A stretch of 50,548 nucleotides of DNA from an uncultured Eubacteriales bacterium. GTDB taxonomy: Bacteria > Bacillota > Clostridia > Lachnospirales > Lachnospiraceae. Below are positions 16,723-25,558 of this stretch, one piece after another. Numbering within the stretch: the stretch's first letter is position 1; each line of letters starts with the position of its first letter. The stretch lies in the NCBI GenBank assembly GCA_900317515.1, contig ONHA01000018.1, forward strand, positions 1 through 50,548. The letters are read 5' to 3'. The translations under genes were made by a program, and so were the position numbers. The notes beneath the pieces were generated by a model. The model ran no database searches. It was given only the letters and a program-made list of their open reading frames with translations, and had not been told where the DNA came from.

Positions 16723-17628
16723 TCATAATTCCTTATATTTCAGCAGCTCCTCCACATAATCCCTTCCGTATGGGGAGAGATAGCTGTCTGTCCTTTTGAT
16801 ATACCCGATCGTCAGGGGATCTTCCTCCTTCAGCTTGACGGACACCAGGCCCTGAAGGATTGCCTCGTCTCCGGAGAGCATCCCCGAACCGATCGCGTAC
16901 CCGTGCAGCTCCGCGATCAGCTCCATCGTTGTCGCCCGGTCGTCCGACTTGATCAGCTTCTTAAACTCGTAGTCGGCCATCGCCTCCTCCGTGAGGTAGA
17001 AGTTGCTGTCGTCGCTCTGGTCAAACGCAACGCAGGGGTACTCCGAGAGCTCCTCGATGGAGAGCTCCGTCCGGCCGGCAAGCTCGTGGTCCTTCCACAT
17101 ATACACGTAGGTCTCCCTCTGCATAAGCGGTGTGAACTCCAGGCCGTACTCCCGGATCAGCTTCCGGATAACCCCCTCATTGGCACCGGAAAATGAAATA
17201 ATGCCCACCTCGCTCTTCATGGTCCTCACATCAAAGAGGACCTCCCTTGTCCTGGTTTCGTGGAAGGAAAAAATGTATTTCTCCGGATCGTACTTCCTGA
17301 TCAGTGCCGTAAAGGCCCTGATCGCAAAATTGTAGTGCTGCGCGGAGACCGAGAACCGCTCCTTGTCACTGTCCCTTGAGAGATAGCGGTCCTCCATGAT
17401 CTCGTACTGGCTGACCACCTTCTTCGCATAGGTGACGAACTCCCGCCCTTCGTCCGTGAGCGAGATTCCCTTGTTGGTCCTTTCAAATATCAGGATGCCG
17501 AGCTCCTCCTCCAGTTCCCTGACGCTGGCCGACAGAGCCGGCTGGGAAATGAAAAGCCTTGACGCCGCCTGCCTCATGGAAGAGGAGTTTGCGATCTCCA
17601 AAACATATCGGATCTGAGAAATATTCAT
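16723..17628 (-). CDS. LysR-family transcriptional regulator
   Basis: 301 residues. The N-terminal helix-turn-helix (ANSSSMRQAASRLFISQPALSASVRELEEELGILIFERTNKGISLTDEG) is canonical LysR; residues ~90-300 form the periplasmic-binding-protein-like effector domain. It lies directly upstream of mccB on the same strand but is separated by its own terminator. The T-N11-A palindrome at 16648-16672 is placed for control of the mcc-met operon. Sulfur-responsive LysR regulators of Firmicutes (CmbR, YtlI types) commonly sense O-acetylserine, so an acetylserine-type ligand is a reasonable guess. Confidence 0.9.
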   Translation of the reverse strand: MNISQIRYVLEIANSSSMRQAASRLFISQPALSASVRELEEELGILIFERTNKGISLTDEGREFVTYAKKVVSQYEIMEDRYLSRDSDKERFSVSAQHYNFAIRAFTALIRKYDPEKYIFSFHETRTREVLFDVRTMKSEVGIISFSGANEGVIRKLIREYGLEFTPLMQRETYVYMWKDHELAGRTELSIEELSEYPCVAFDQSDDSNFYLTEEAMADYEFKKLIKSDDRATTMELIAELHGYAIGSGMLSGDEAILQGLVSVKLKEEDPLTIGYIKRTDSYLSPYGRDYVEELLKYKEL

Positions 17629-17689
17629 GAGCGCTCCCTCCTTCTGCCTCCTGCGCAGTCAGCATGCCCACCCTTTTGCGGTACCTGCG

Positions 17690-19051
17690 TCACGCCGGCG
17701 CCTGTCCCTTATTTTTCCGAACAATGAAATAAAAACAAATGAGCTCCGCCGCGCAGCAGGTCATCCAGCCGACCGGATACCCGAATCCCACCACATAGGG
17801 GTTGTAGGCGATGCGGCTGCCGATGAAGAGGTAGATCTGCCGGATCACGACGAAGCAGGACAGCATGCAGATCATCGGAATCTTCGACTCGCCGCGGCCG
17901 CGCAGGGCTCCCGCGAGAACGTGGTTGATCGCGTTGAAGATCAGGAAAAATGTGTTCATCCGGATGAAGAGGCTCCCGTAGTAGATGACCTCATCGTCGC
18001 TCGTAAAAAGCCCGGTCGCCGCCGGCGCGAAGAGGACCAGCACCGAGGCGATGGCAAATGTCACGCCGACCGCCATCTGAAGCGCCCTGACCGTTCCCCT
18101 GTTCGCCCGGTCGATCCTGGCCGCCCCGATGTTCTGGCTGACAAAGGTCGTCGCGGCCTGCCCCAGCGAGTTGATCGGCAGGAAAATGAAAGAATCGAGC
18201 TTGTTGTAGGCCCCCCACCCGGCCATGCAGCCGGAGCCGAAGCCGTTGATGTAGGACTGGACAAAGACGTTGGAGACCGAGGTGATCATGGACTGAACGC
18301 CCGCCGGAAGGCCGATCTGCATGATAAATTTGAGAATCGGAAGGTCGATCCGAAGATCGTTCCAGGTGAGCTTATAGATGTCGTCCGCCCGGGTGAGCAG
18401 GACAAGGACCATGATCGCGGAGATGAACTGCGAGATGATCGTCGCGATCGCAGCGCCCGCGATGCCGGCCTTGAAGACGATGACGAAGACGAGATCGAGG
18501 ACCGTGTTCAGGATGCTCGTGAAGATCAGGAAATAGAGCGGCCGCTTCGTGTCCCCCACCGCGCGCAGGATGCCGCTGCCCATGTTGTAGATGAGGAGGC
18601 CCAGGGCACCCGAAAAATAAATTTCCAGGTACAGTTTGGCCTGCGGGAACACATCCTCCGGCGTCTGCATGAGGCGCAGCATGAAGGGCACGAGGAAGAA
18701 TCCCGCAAATGTGAAGAAGATGCCGAACAGGATCGTCACGGCGATGGTCGTCTCGACGGTCCTGTGGAGTTCTTTCATTTTCCGGGCGCCGAGGTACTGG
18801 CCGATCACCACGCCTCCGCCGATGGAGAACCCATTGAAAAAGAAGATCATGATGTTGACGATCATGGTCGTCGAGCTGATGGCCGCCAGGGCCTCCTTGC
18901 CGACGAAGTTGCCGACGACGATGGAGTCCACCGTGTTGTAGAGCATCTGGAAGATGTTCCCCAGAAGGAGCGGCACGGAAAATGCAATCAGATGGGTGGT
19001 GATGGGGCCGTCCGTCATATCCCGGACGGAGGATTTTTTAAGTTCTGGCAT
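17690..19051 (-). CDS. MATE-family multidrug/cation exporter
   Basis: 453 residues with about twelve membrane segments arranged as two six-helix halves. DGPITTHLIAFSVPLLLGNIFQ and LYNTVDSIVVGNFVG at the start, and GLPAGVQSMITSVSNVFVQ at the second half, are the repeated MATE signatures. It exchanges drugs or organic cations for Na+ or H+ in the cytoplasmic membrane; substrate is unknown. It closely fits the Clostridia group of MATE proteins often annotated MepA/DinF-like. It has its own promoter (19103-19131) and ends 61 nt before the LysR gene. Confidence 0.92.
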   Translation of the reverse strand: MPELKKSSVRDMTDGPITTHLIAFSVPLLLGNIFQMLYNTVDSIVVGNFVGKEALAAISSTTMIVNIMIFFFNGFSIGGGVVIGQYLGARKMKELHRTVETTIAVTILFGIFFTFAGFFLVPFMLRLMQTPEDVFPQAKLYLEIYFSGALGLLIYNMGSGILRAVGDTKRPLYFLIFTSILNTVLDLVFVIVFKAGIAGAAIATIISQFISAIMVLVLLTRADDIYKLTWNDLRIDLPILKFIMQIGLPAGVQSMITSVSNVFVQSYINGFGSGCMAGWGAYNKLDSFIFLPINSLGQAATTFVSQNIGAARIDRANRGTVRALQMAVGVTFAIASVLVLFAPAATGLFTSDDEVIYYGSLFIRMNTFFLIFNAINHVLAGALRGRGESKIPMICMLSCFVVIRQIYLFIGSRIAYNPYVVGFGYPVGWMTCCAAELICFYFIVRKNKGQAPA

Positions 19052-19102
19052 GTATCTTCAACGATCCTTCTAAAGCGCGTGTTTGCAAAGTAAAGCCCTT
19101 AC

Positions 19103-19131
19103 ATTTTAGCGCTAAGGCGAAAGCGGCGCAA
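19103..19131 (-). promoter_or_regulatory. predicted promoter of the MATE gene with overlapping palindrome
   Basis: TTGCGC (19131-19126), 17-nt spacer, TAAAAT (19108-19103) on the minus strand. A perfect palindrome TTAGCGCTAA (19106-19115) overlaps the -10 and could be a repressor site. Confidence 0.55.
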
Positions 19132-19184
19132 TAGATATGTTGCATATATTTGAAGGAATGTTTTGTTCTTTTCGGGAGATTTTC

Positions 19185-19193
19185 TGCTATAAT
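19185..19193 (+). promoter_or_regulatory. extended -10 promoter for the EEP-family gene
   Basis: TGCTATAAT, an extended -10, 30 nt before the ATG, with AAAGGAGGAG as a strong ribosome binding site. A weak TTGTTC lies 19 nt further upstream. Confidence 0.6.
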
Positions 19194-19223
19194 GAAGGGA
19201 GAAATCTATAAAGGAGGAGAAGT

Positions 19224-20315
19224 ATGTCTGCTGAAAATAAAAAACGCAGCCCGGTTTCCCGCATCTTAAAGGCCGTCGGGGTGCTTCTCCTGGCCGTCGT
19301 CATCCTTTTTGCCGGACTCCTGGGCTTCCTGTCCGTGACCGAGTACAAACCGGAGGACCGCACCGCGCTCTCCGTGGAGGGCACCGCCGGCTCTTCTGTC
19401 TCCGAAGGTGACTCTCTGACGATCATGACCTGGAATATAGGCTACGGGGCTCTGGGCGACAACGCCGACTTTTTCATGGACGGCGGGAAGATGGTGAACA
19501 CCGCCGACAAGGCCCGCGTGGACGAAAACATGCAGGGGATCATCTCCGCCCTTGATAAGTACGCCCCGGATATCCTCTTCCTCCAGGAGACGGATATCGA
19601 CTCGGCCCGCTCGCAACACACGGATGAGTACGCCATGATCGGCGAGGCGCTGCCGGAGCACTGCTCCTCATTTGCCAACAATTTCAAGACGGCCTTCGTC
19701 CCGTATCCGGTGCCGCCCATCGGCAAGGTGGATTCGGGTATCGCAACCTTCTCCGCTTACGGAGTGTCTTCCGCGGAGCGGATCCAGCTGCTGATCCCCT
19801 TCGCCTGGCCGGTCCGGATGGCGAACCTGAAGCGCTGCCTCCTCATCTCCCGCGTGCCGGTTGAGGGCTCCGACAGGGAGCTCGTCCTCGTGAACCTTCA
19901 TCTCGAGGCCTACGACGACGGAGAGGGCAAGGCTGCCCAAACCAAGATGCTCGCGGATATCCTCGAAGCCGAGGCTGAGAAGGGAAATTACGTGATCGCC
20001 GGGGGCGACTTCAACCAGATCTTCTCCTCCGCGGATACGAACGCCTATCCCGCCCAGCCCGGAAAATGGGCGGCCGGCGAGATCGACGTCACTTCATTTC
20101 CCGAAGGGTGGCAGTTCCTGATGGGCAGCTCCGTTCCCACCTGCCGGAGTCTCGACCAGCCCTACGCCGGGGCGGACAAAGAGGGCTTCCAGTACTACCT
20201 CATCGACGGGTTCATCGTCTCGGAAAATATTCAGGTGAACTCCCTCGCGACGCAGGACCTCGGGTTTGTCAATTCCGACCACAATCCGGTTCTCATGATG
20301 GTGACGCTCTCGTAA
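19224..20315 (+). CDS. membrane-anchored endonuclease/exonuclease/phosphatase-family protein
   Basis: 363 residues. A single N-terminal hydrophobic segment (~16-38) after a basic start anchors the protein with its domain outside. The EEP metal-dependent phosphoesterase fold is marked by MTWNIGYG (68-75), LFLQETDIDS, NLHLEAYDDG, GGDFNQI and the C-terminal SDHNPVL, which carry the Asn, Glu, Asp and His catalytic residues. Family members cleave nucleic acids, sphingomyelin or phosphoinositides; the substrate here is unknown. It converges on cobO with only 13 nt between the two stop codons and no terminator in that gap. Confidence 0.9.
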   Translation: MSAENKKRSPVSRILKAVGVLLLAVVILFAGLLGFLSVTEYKPEDRTALSVEGTAGSSVSEGDSLTIMTWNIGYGALGDNADFFMDGGKMVNTADKARVDENMQGIISALDKYAPDILFLQETDIDSARSQHTDEYAMIGEALPEHCSSFANNFKTAFVPYPVPPIGKVDSGIATFSAYGVSSAERIQLLIPFAWPVRMANLKRCLLISRVPVEGSDRELVLVNLHLEAYDDGEGKAAQTKMLADILEAEAEKGNYVIAGGDFNQIFSSADTNAYPAQPGKWAAGEIDVTSFPEGWQFLMGSSVPTCRSLDQPYAGADKEGFQYYLIDGFIVSENIQVNSLATQDLGFVNSDHNPVLMMVTLS

Positions 20316-20328
20316 ATGCGTTTTTCGG

Positions 20329-20853
20329 TCAGTACTCGATTCCTTTTCTGGCCCGGATTCCCCTGTCGTAGGGGTGCTTCAATTTTTTCATTTCGGTGAT
20401 ATAGTCCGCCCTCAGGCAAATGTCCGGGGACGGACTTCTTCCTGTCAGGACGACCTCGAGCTTGGCCGGCTTTTCGTCGAGAAATGAAAGAAGCGTCCTC
20501 TCCTCTATGAACCCGCAGTTTACGGCCGCGAGGATCTCGTCGAGGATGATGAGGTCTGCATCTTCCGCCTCGGCTTCGGCAAAGAGGTCACTGAGGAAGC
20601 GGGCATAGTCCGCCTTCGCTTTTGCTCTCTCCTCCTCCGTCATGTCTTTGACCCAGCCGGTCACTGTTTCGCAGTGGCGGGTCTTTATGTTTGCGATTCC
20701 GCCGAGGACGGGGATCTCGGAGGAGCTCCCGTCCTTCAGGAACTGGGCGAAGAGCACGGTCTTCCCGGCCCCGGCGGCCCGGACCCCGAGTCCGACCGCC
20801 GCGGTCGTCTTCCCCTTTCCCTCACCTGTGTAGATGTGCATGAGTCCCTGCAT
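20329..20853 (-). CDS. cobO: cob(I)yrinic acid a,c-diamide adenosyltransferase
   Basis: 174 residues, BtuR/CobO/CobA family. YTGEGKGKTTAAVG (P-loop at ~10-17) is diagnostic and close to the N terminus, and LIILDEILAAV and VVLTGR are conserved. It transfers the 5'-deoxyadenosyl group of ATP to the cobalt of reduced corrinoids, forming the adenosylated intermediates used by CbiP. AAGGAGG precedes the ATG. It is the last gene of the cobalamin run, separated from cbiJT by 113 nt containing a large inverted repeat, so its expression may differ from the upstream genes. Confidence 0.93.
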   Translation of the reverse strand: MQGLMHIYTGEGKGKTTAAVGLGVRAAGAGKTVLFAQFLKDGSSSEIPVLGGIANIKTRHCETVTGWVKDMTEEERAKAKADYARFLSDLFAEAEAEDADLIILDEILAAVNCGFIEERTLLSFLDEKPAKLEVVLTGRSPSPDICLRADYITEMKKLKHPYDRGIRARKGIEY

Positions 20854-20874
20854 GTTTTCCTCCTTTCAACGCCT

Positions 20875-20967
20875 GGGGACGGTTCTCCGCGGAGGGGGAC
20901 GGTTCTCCTCTGCGGAGAACCGTCCCCCTCCGCGGAGAACCGTCCCCCTCTGCGAAGAACCGTCCCT
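20875..20967. repeat. 32-bp perfect inverted repeat of the GGGGACGGTTCT family
   Basis: Left arm 20875-20906 and right arm 20916-20947 are perfect reverse complements (32 bp) around a 9-nt loop. Each arm holds two GGGGACGGTTCT units separated by CCGCGGAG. A fifth, degenerate unit (20948-20967) runs into the stop codon of cbiJT. In RNA this would form an extremely stable hairpin between cbiJT and cobO. There is no following U-run on the minus strand. Confidence 0.92.
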
Positions 20968-22343
20968 CACCGTCGAAACACAAAGAGCCACACCGGGTTC
21001 TGGCCCGCCATGAGGTGATACGGTCCCGCCTTCCGGCTCCTCGCGACGGAGAGCTGAACTACCTCCGTCTCGGAAAATGAAAACCTCCCCACACACTCTG
21101 TAAGCATCGCCGCAGTCTCGAGGGTGACCGCCGTCGCCGCGATCCGCACACCCGGATTCGCATCGAGCAGACACCCGATAATCTCCTCCATATTCCCGGA
21201 GGAGCCCCCGATGAAGGCGTGGGTCGGCGCCGGAAGGCCGCCCAGGGCCTCCGGCGCCGTCCCGGTCACAACCGTAACGTTCGAAGCCCCGAGCCGGCGG
21301 GCATTCTCCCCGATGAGAGCCGCCGCATCCTCGCGCCGCTCGATCGCATAGACCTCCCCGAGATCAGCCTGAAGTCCCATCTCGACCGCCACGGAGCCCG
21401 TGCCGGCGCCGATGTCCCAGCAGACTGAATCTCTGGTTAACATAAGTTTCGATAAGATGACCGCCCTCACCTCGCTCTTCGTCATCGGGATCCCCTGAAG
21501 CCTCTCAAAAGACTCATCCGGGAGTCCCTGGGTGACGATCTTCTTCTCCGAGCCACGGAAAGGCACGCACCCACATTCAAAACCGAACCGCTCCTTAAGA
21601 AGCGCAAGGGTCTCCGAAAGTCCAAGCCCCTCTCTCTCGGGCGGCCGCCCGATCACGACGAGCTTTGCGCCCGCCGAAGCTGCCGCGGCGGCCTTCCCGG
21701 GAAACCCTCCGGCTGTCCCGCTGTCCTTGGTTACAAGAAAGGCAGCGTTTACCGAGCGGAGCATGGCGGTATTCATTTCCTCCGAAAACGGTCCCTGCAT
21801 CGCCAGGATATGAGATGGTTTAAGCCCCGCCTCCCGGCAGAGTGTGAGGGACTCCTCCATCGGCAGGACGCGGGCATAGACCCGGTCGGCAAAGCCCGGG
21901 AGGGCGGCAAACCGCGCGAGGTCTTTCGAGCCGGTGGTGAGGAGGACATTTCCTGTTGTTCCCGTAAGAAATGAAACCGCCTCCCCGACATCTTCCACCC
22001 ACACGGCGCTGTCGGGGCGGACTGTCCCGTCCCTTAGGACCCGCAGATATTCGATGCCAAGAGCCTTGCAGGCCTCCGCCACACTCTCCGTGATACGCGC
22101 GGCATAGGGGTGGGTCGCATCAATCACAAAGTCAAAATGCTCCGCTTTGAGGAGCTCCAGGATCTCCTCCCCGGAGAGCCGCCGGGCCGAGACGGTCAGA
22201 TTCTCCGCCTCGGGCAGGAGCGCCTGCCCGTACTCCGTCGCGACGCAGGCCGTGACCTCCGCGCCTGCCCGGTTCAGGAATTCAATGATCGTCCGTCCTT
22301 CCGTCGTCCCGGCAAAGACACAGATTTTCTTCCTTTCGCTCAT
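20967..22343 (-). CDS. cbiJT: CbiJ-CbiT fusion: cobalt-precorrin-6A reductase + cobalt-precorrin-6B C15-methyltransferase (decarboxylating)
   Basis: 458 residues from the ATG at 22343, which shares one base with the cbiC stop (TGATG). Residues 1-~255 are CbiJ/CobK: KKICVFAGTTEGRTI, IDATHPYAARITE, LLTTGSKDLARF and VTKDSGTAGGFPGK. Residues ~265-458 are the CbiT methyltransferase: PMTKSEVRAVILSKL followed by the SAM loop WDIGAGTGSVAVE (~309-321) and GGSSGNMEEII. The two steps are consecutive around precorrin-6, so fusion would channel the intermediate. CbiE, the C5-methylating partner usually joined to CbiT as CobL, is here fused to CbiA instead. The last codons abut the GGGGACGGTTCT repeat. Confidence 0.93.
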   Translation of the reverse strand: MSERKKICVFAGTTEGRTIIEFLNRAGAEVTACVATEYGQALLPEAENLTVSARRLSGEEILELLKAEHFDFVIDATHPYAARITESVAEACKALGIEYLRVLRDGTVRPDSAVWVEDVGEAVSFLTGTTGNVLLTTGSKDLARFAALPGFADRVYARVLPMEESLTLCREAGLKPSHILAMQGPFSEEMNTAMLRSVNAAFLVTKDSGTAGGFPGKAAAAASAGAKLVVIGRPPEREGLGLSETLALLKERFGFECGCVPFRGSEKKIVTQGLPDESFERLQGIPMTKSEVRAVILSKLMLTRDSVCWDIGAGTGSVAVEMGLQADLGEVYAIERREDAAALIGENARRLGASNVTVVTGTAPEALGGLPAPTHAFIGGSSGNMEEIIGCLLDANPGVRIAATAVTLETAAMLTECVGRFSFSETEVVQLSVARSRKAGPYHLMAGQNPVWLFVFRR

Positions 22344-23014
22344 CAATTCCACCCTCTCTTCTCCGGCTCCAGCATATCCGCCGCCGAGTAAATCAGCGCA
22401 TTCGCAATCGCTGCCGCCACGCTGCTCCCGCCCTTGCGGCCCCGGGCGACAATTGCCGGAACCCCGAAACGCTCACAGCACATGAGGATTCGCTCCTTTG
22501 CTTCCACCACGTTCACAAACCCCACCGGAACGCCGATGACGAGCGCCGACCGAAATCCTCTCTCCATCTGCGCCTCAAGTTCCAGGAGCGCTGTCGGAGC
22601 ATTGCCGACCGCAAAGATCGCGCCGGGATTCATTTCCGCCGCATAGCGCACCGATGCGACCGCCCTCGTGGTGCCCTCTTCTTTTGCCCGCTCTGCGACG
22701 GCCGGCTCCGCCATGTAGCAGAAAACCTCGCCGCCGAGCTTCCTAAGGCCCACTTTTGAAACACCTGCCTTCGCCATATTTGTGTCGGTGACGACCGCCG
22801 CCCCCGTAAGCAGGGCTTCGATCCCTCTTCGCACGGCATCCTCCGAAAATACAAGATTTTCGGCATACTCAAAATCCGCCGTCGCGTGGATCACACGCAA
22901 AATGACCGCCTCCCGCTCCCTCGGAACGTCGATCCCCATCTCACAAAGCTCCCGTCTTATGATGGAAAGGCTCTCCCTCTCGATCTCCGACGGCCTCGTC
23001 TTCTCAATGCTCAT
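22343..23014 (-). CDS. cbiC: cobalt-precorrin-8 methylmutase
   Basis: 223 residues from the ATG at 23014, which overlaps the end of cbiP by 11 nt; the longer frame upstream is a shadow of cbi[16 protein letters not shown] contains His43, the catalytic histidine of CbiC/CobH, and [12 protein letters not shown] and [18 protein letters not shown] are family motifs. The enzyme moves the C11 methyl to C12, converting cobalt-precorrin-8 to cobyrinic acid (hydrogenobyrinate in the cobalt-free version). The stop overlaps the start of cbiJT. Confidence 0.94.
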   Translation of the reverse strand: MSIEKTRPSEIERESLSIIRRELCEMGIDVPREREAVILRVIHATADFEYAENLVFSEDAVRRGIEALLTGAAVVTDTNMAKAGVSKVGLRKLGGEVFCYMAEPAVAERAKEEGTTRAVASVRYAAEMNPGAIFAVGNAPTALLELEAQMERGFRSALVIGVPVGFVNVVEAKERILMCCERFGVPAIVARGRKGGSSVAAAIANALIYSAADMLEPEKRGWN

Positions 23015-24494
23015 GCCGTCCCTCCTCATACTCCGCCATCGCGCGGTAGATTGCCTCCATGTCGAGGGCCCCCCGCACCTCCGCAGCCAGGATGTCAAAC
23101 TGCCGCTCCTCATACTCCCGGTGACTCTCCACCCGGATCTCATCCGTCTTAAGCCCTTTCCGCGTAAGGAGCCAATCCGCCAGTTTTTCCGTCAGCTCCC
23201 CGGAGTCAAAGAGGCCGTGCAGGTAGGTCCCGAAGACATTCCCGCTCACGGCTCCCTCAGGCTGCCCGTCCTCAAGCACACAGAAAGGCTCTGCTGCCCC
23301 GGTCGTACGCCCCATATGGATCTCATACCCCTCGACTTCCGCTCCGAAAAATGAACCCCCGCAAGCCGTCCCGCGCACACGCGTCCTCGCCTTCTCCGCG
23401 GCAAAAACCGTCTTGCAGGGCAGAAGGCCCAGACCGGCCATACTTCCGCCCCGCTCGACTCCCCCAGGGTCGGAGATTTCATTTCCAAGCATCTGATAGC
23501 CGCCGCAGATGCCGAGCACCGGCGTGCCGGCGGCCGCAAGCTTCAGGACCGCCGCCTCAAGACCGCTCTGCCGGAGCCACAGAAGGTCCTCCATGGTGCT
23601 CTTCGTGCCGGGCAGGATCACAAGATCCGGGCTTCCGAGCTCCCGCACGGCCGAGACGTAGCGCACACCGAGCGCCGGATGGTACTCAAGCGGCGAAAAA
23701 TCCGTAAAATTCGAGATCCTCGGCAGCCGCACCACCGCGATGTCGATCATTTTGTGGACCCTTCTCTCCCCGAGGACCGGCGCGAGCGAATCCTCATCGT
23801 CGATTTTCGCCTTCGTCCAGGGCACGACGCCCAGCACCGGCACACCGGTCTTCTCCTCAAGCATCGAAAGTCCCGGGCGCAGGATCTCCACATCCCCCCT
23901 GAATTTGTTGATCACGGTCCCGACGATCCTGTCTCTCTCCTCCGGTTCGAGCAGGGCGACCGTCCCGTAGAGCTGGGCGAACACGCCGCCCCGGTCGATA
24001 TCCCCGACCAGAAGAACCGGCGCATCCACAAGCTTCGCAAGCCCCATATTGACGATGTCGTCTGCCTTCAGGTTGATCTCCGCCGGGCTGCCGGCGCCCT
24101 CGATGACGATGATGTCATTTTCCGCGGCCAGGCTCCGATAGGCGGCCATGATGTCCGGGATGAGGGATTTTTTCATTTTAAAATAATCCCTCGCCGCATA
24201 AGCCCCCCGAACCTCCCCGTTCACGATGAGCTGACTGCCCACATCGCTCGAGGGCTTCAGGAGGATCGGGTTCATCCGGACGTCCGGCTCTGTCCCGGCC
24301 GCATACGCCTGGACCGCCTGGGCCCGCCCCATCTCAAGCCCGTCCGCCGTGATAAAGCTGTTCAGGGCCATATTCTGGCTTTTGAAGGGCGCCGTCCGGT
24401 AACCGTCCTCGTGAAAGATCCGGCAGAGCGCCGCCGCAAGGAGACTCTTGCCCGCACCGGACATGGTGCCCTGAACCATGATGCATTTTGCCAT
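23004..24494 (-). CDS. cbiP: adenosylcobyric acid synthase (glutamine-hydrolysing)
   Basis: 496 residues, the normal CbiP/CobQ length. The N-terminal dethiobiotin-synthetase-like domain has the P-loop GTMSGAGKS (9-17), then [11 protein letters not shown] and [11 protein letters not shown]. The C-terminal triad glutaminase domain has nucleophile Cys330 in [10 protein letters not shown] and the His near YLHGLFDS. It amidates four side chains of adenosylcobyrinate a,c-diamide using glutamine and ATP. It shares one base (TAATG) with the cobD stop. Confidence 0.95.
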   Translation of the reverse strand: MAKCIMVQGTMSGAGKSLLAAALCRIFHEDGYRTAPFKSQNMALNSFITADGLEMGRAQAVQAYAAGTEPDVRMNPILLKPSSDVGSQLIVNGEVRGAYAARDYFKMKKSLIPDIMAAYRSLAAENDIIVIEGAGSPAEINLKADDIVNMGLAKLVDAPVLLVGDIDRGGVFAQLYGTVALLEPEERDRIVGTVINKFRGDVEILRPGLSMLEEKTGVPVLGVVPWTKAKIDDEDSLAPVLGERRVHKMIDIAVVRLPRISNFTDFSPLEYHPALGVRYVSAVRELGSPDLVILPGTKSTMEDLLWLRQSGLEAAVLKLAAAGTPVLGICGGYQMLGNEISDPGGVERGGSMAGLGLLPCKTVFAAEKARTRVRGTACGGSFFGAEVEGYEIHMGRTTGAAEPFCVLEDGQPEGAVSGNVFGTYLHGLFDSGELTEKLADWLLTRKGLKTDEIRVESHREYEERQFDILAAEVRGALDMEAIYRAMAEYEEGRHEH

Positions 24495-25537
24495 TACATA
24501 AGACTCCTTAAGGTTTTGAGTAGTTTTTCATTTTCGAAAGCGGTGCGCACCGAGACGCGGAACCAGCCGCTAGAGAGCCCCTCATAGTTCGCGCAGTCGC
24601 GGATGAGGATCCCCTCCCGCGCGAGCTCCTCTCCAAGCTCCTGATCTTCTGCGTAAAATAAAAGAAAATTCGCCTCCCCCGGCACCACACGAAGCCCCAG
24701 CCCGGCAAGCCCCTGTGCGAGCAGAGTCCGGTTCTCCCGGACTGTCTTTCGCACCGCCTCCGCGTAGGCGGTGTCGTTCAGCGCCGCGATCCCGGCCGCC
24801 TGGGCGATCTCCGATACCGCCCAGGGCTGCCCGCAGGCGAAAAGCTTCTCCGCAAGACCTCTCTCGTCGGTGATGCAGTACCCAATACGCAATCCCGCCA
24901 TCGCATAAAACTTCGTGAAAGCCCGGAAAATGAGAACCCCTCCCTCTCCCAGCTCGCTGATCATACTCTTTTCCTCGTCGACAAACGGCAGGAAGCACTC
25001 GTCCACGGCCAGAAGGATTTTGTGTTCCCTGCACCGCGCAAGGATCCTCCGCAGAAGGGAAGGGTCCGTCGTCACGCCGGCCGGATTCCCCGGCTCACAG
25101 AGAAAAACAAGATCTATCTCCGGCGTGAGGGCACTGAGAACCCCCTCATCCAGCCGGAAATCCCTCTTTTCATCCAGGTAATACCGCCGGATCTCACACC
25201 TCCGGAGCCTGAGCGCTTTCTCATACTCGGAAAATGCCGGCACCGGGATGAGCGCACGCTTCGGCCTCACCGCAGCTCCGAGGCGGTAGATGAGGTCGGC
25301 CGCGCCGGCCCCGCAGACGATATTTTCCGTAGGAACATTGTGGTGGGCGGCCAGGGCCGCCCGAAGCTTACGGCATAGCGGGTCCGGATAGCGGTCCGCA
25401 TGCAAAAGAGCCTCCGAGGCTGCCCGAAAAGCCCCCTCCGGCATCCCGAGCGGGCTTATATTGACGGAGAAGTCGAGCGGCTCCCGTCCGTATTTTTCCA
25501 TAAAACCGGTCCGGTCGCCGCCGTGTTCCAGTATCAT
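24494..25537 (-). CDS. cobD: L-threonine-O-3-phosphate decarboxylase
   Basis: 347 residues, fold-type I PLP aminotransferase family. [14 protein letters not shown] and [12 protein letters not shown] at the N terminus are the CobD version of the HisC fold; PLP Lys209 lies in [16 protein letters not shown], with EPGNPAG and AVDECFLPF upstream. It makes (R)-1-amino-2-propanol phosphate, the linker used by CbiB. Histidinol-phosphate aminotransferase is the look-alike; the 'HGGD' start and operon place favour CobD. It lies 21 nt after cbiB. Confidence 0.92.
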   Translation of the reverse strand: MILEHGGDRTGFMEKYGREPLDFSVNISPLGMPEGAFRAASEALLHADRYPDPLCRKLRAALAAHHNVPTENIVCGAGAADLIYRLGAAVRPKRALIPVPAFSEYEKALRLRRCEIRRYYLDEKRDFRLDEGVLSALTPEIDLVFLCEPGNPAGVTTDPSLLRRILARCREHKILLAVDECFLPFVDEEKSMISELGEGGVLIFRAFTKFYAMAGLRIGYCITDERGLAEKLFACGQPWAVSEIAQAAGIAALNDTAYAEAVRKTVRENRTLLAQGLAGLGLRVVPGEANFLLFYAEDQELGEELAREGILIRDCANYEGLSSGWFRVSVRTAFENEKLLKTLRSLM

Positions 25538-25558
25538 GCTCTGCTCCTTTCTCCGGTC

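Noticed and set aside
17627-19093. 488-codon plus-strand frame across the MATE gene
   Set aside because: Extremely Asp/Arg/His-rich and antisense to a clear MATE transporter; a shadow.
20875-20967. Simple intrinsic terminator between cbiJT and cobO
   Set aside because: The hairpin is far longer than usual terminators, lacks a U-run on the minus strand and belongs to a dispersed repeat family; cobO also needs transcription from upstream because no promoter is evident.
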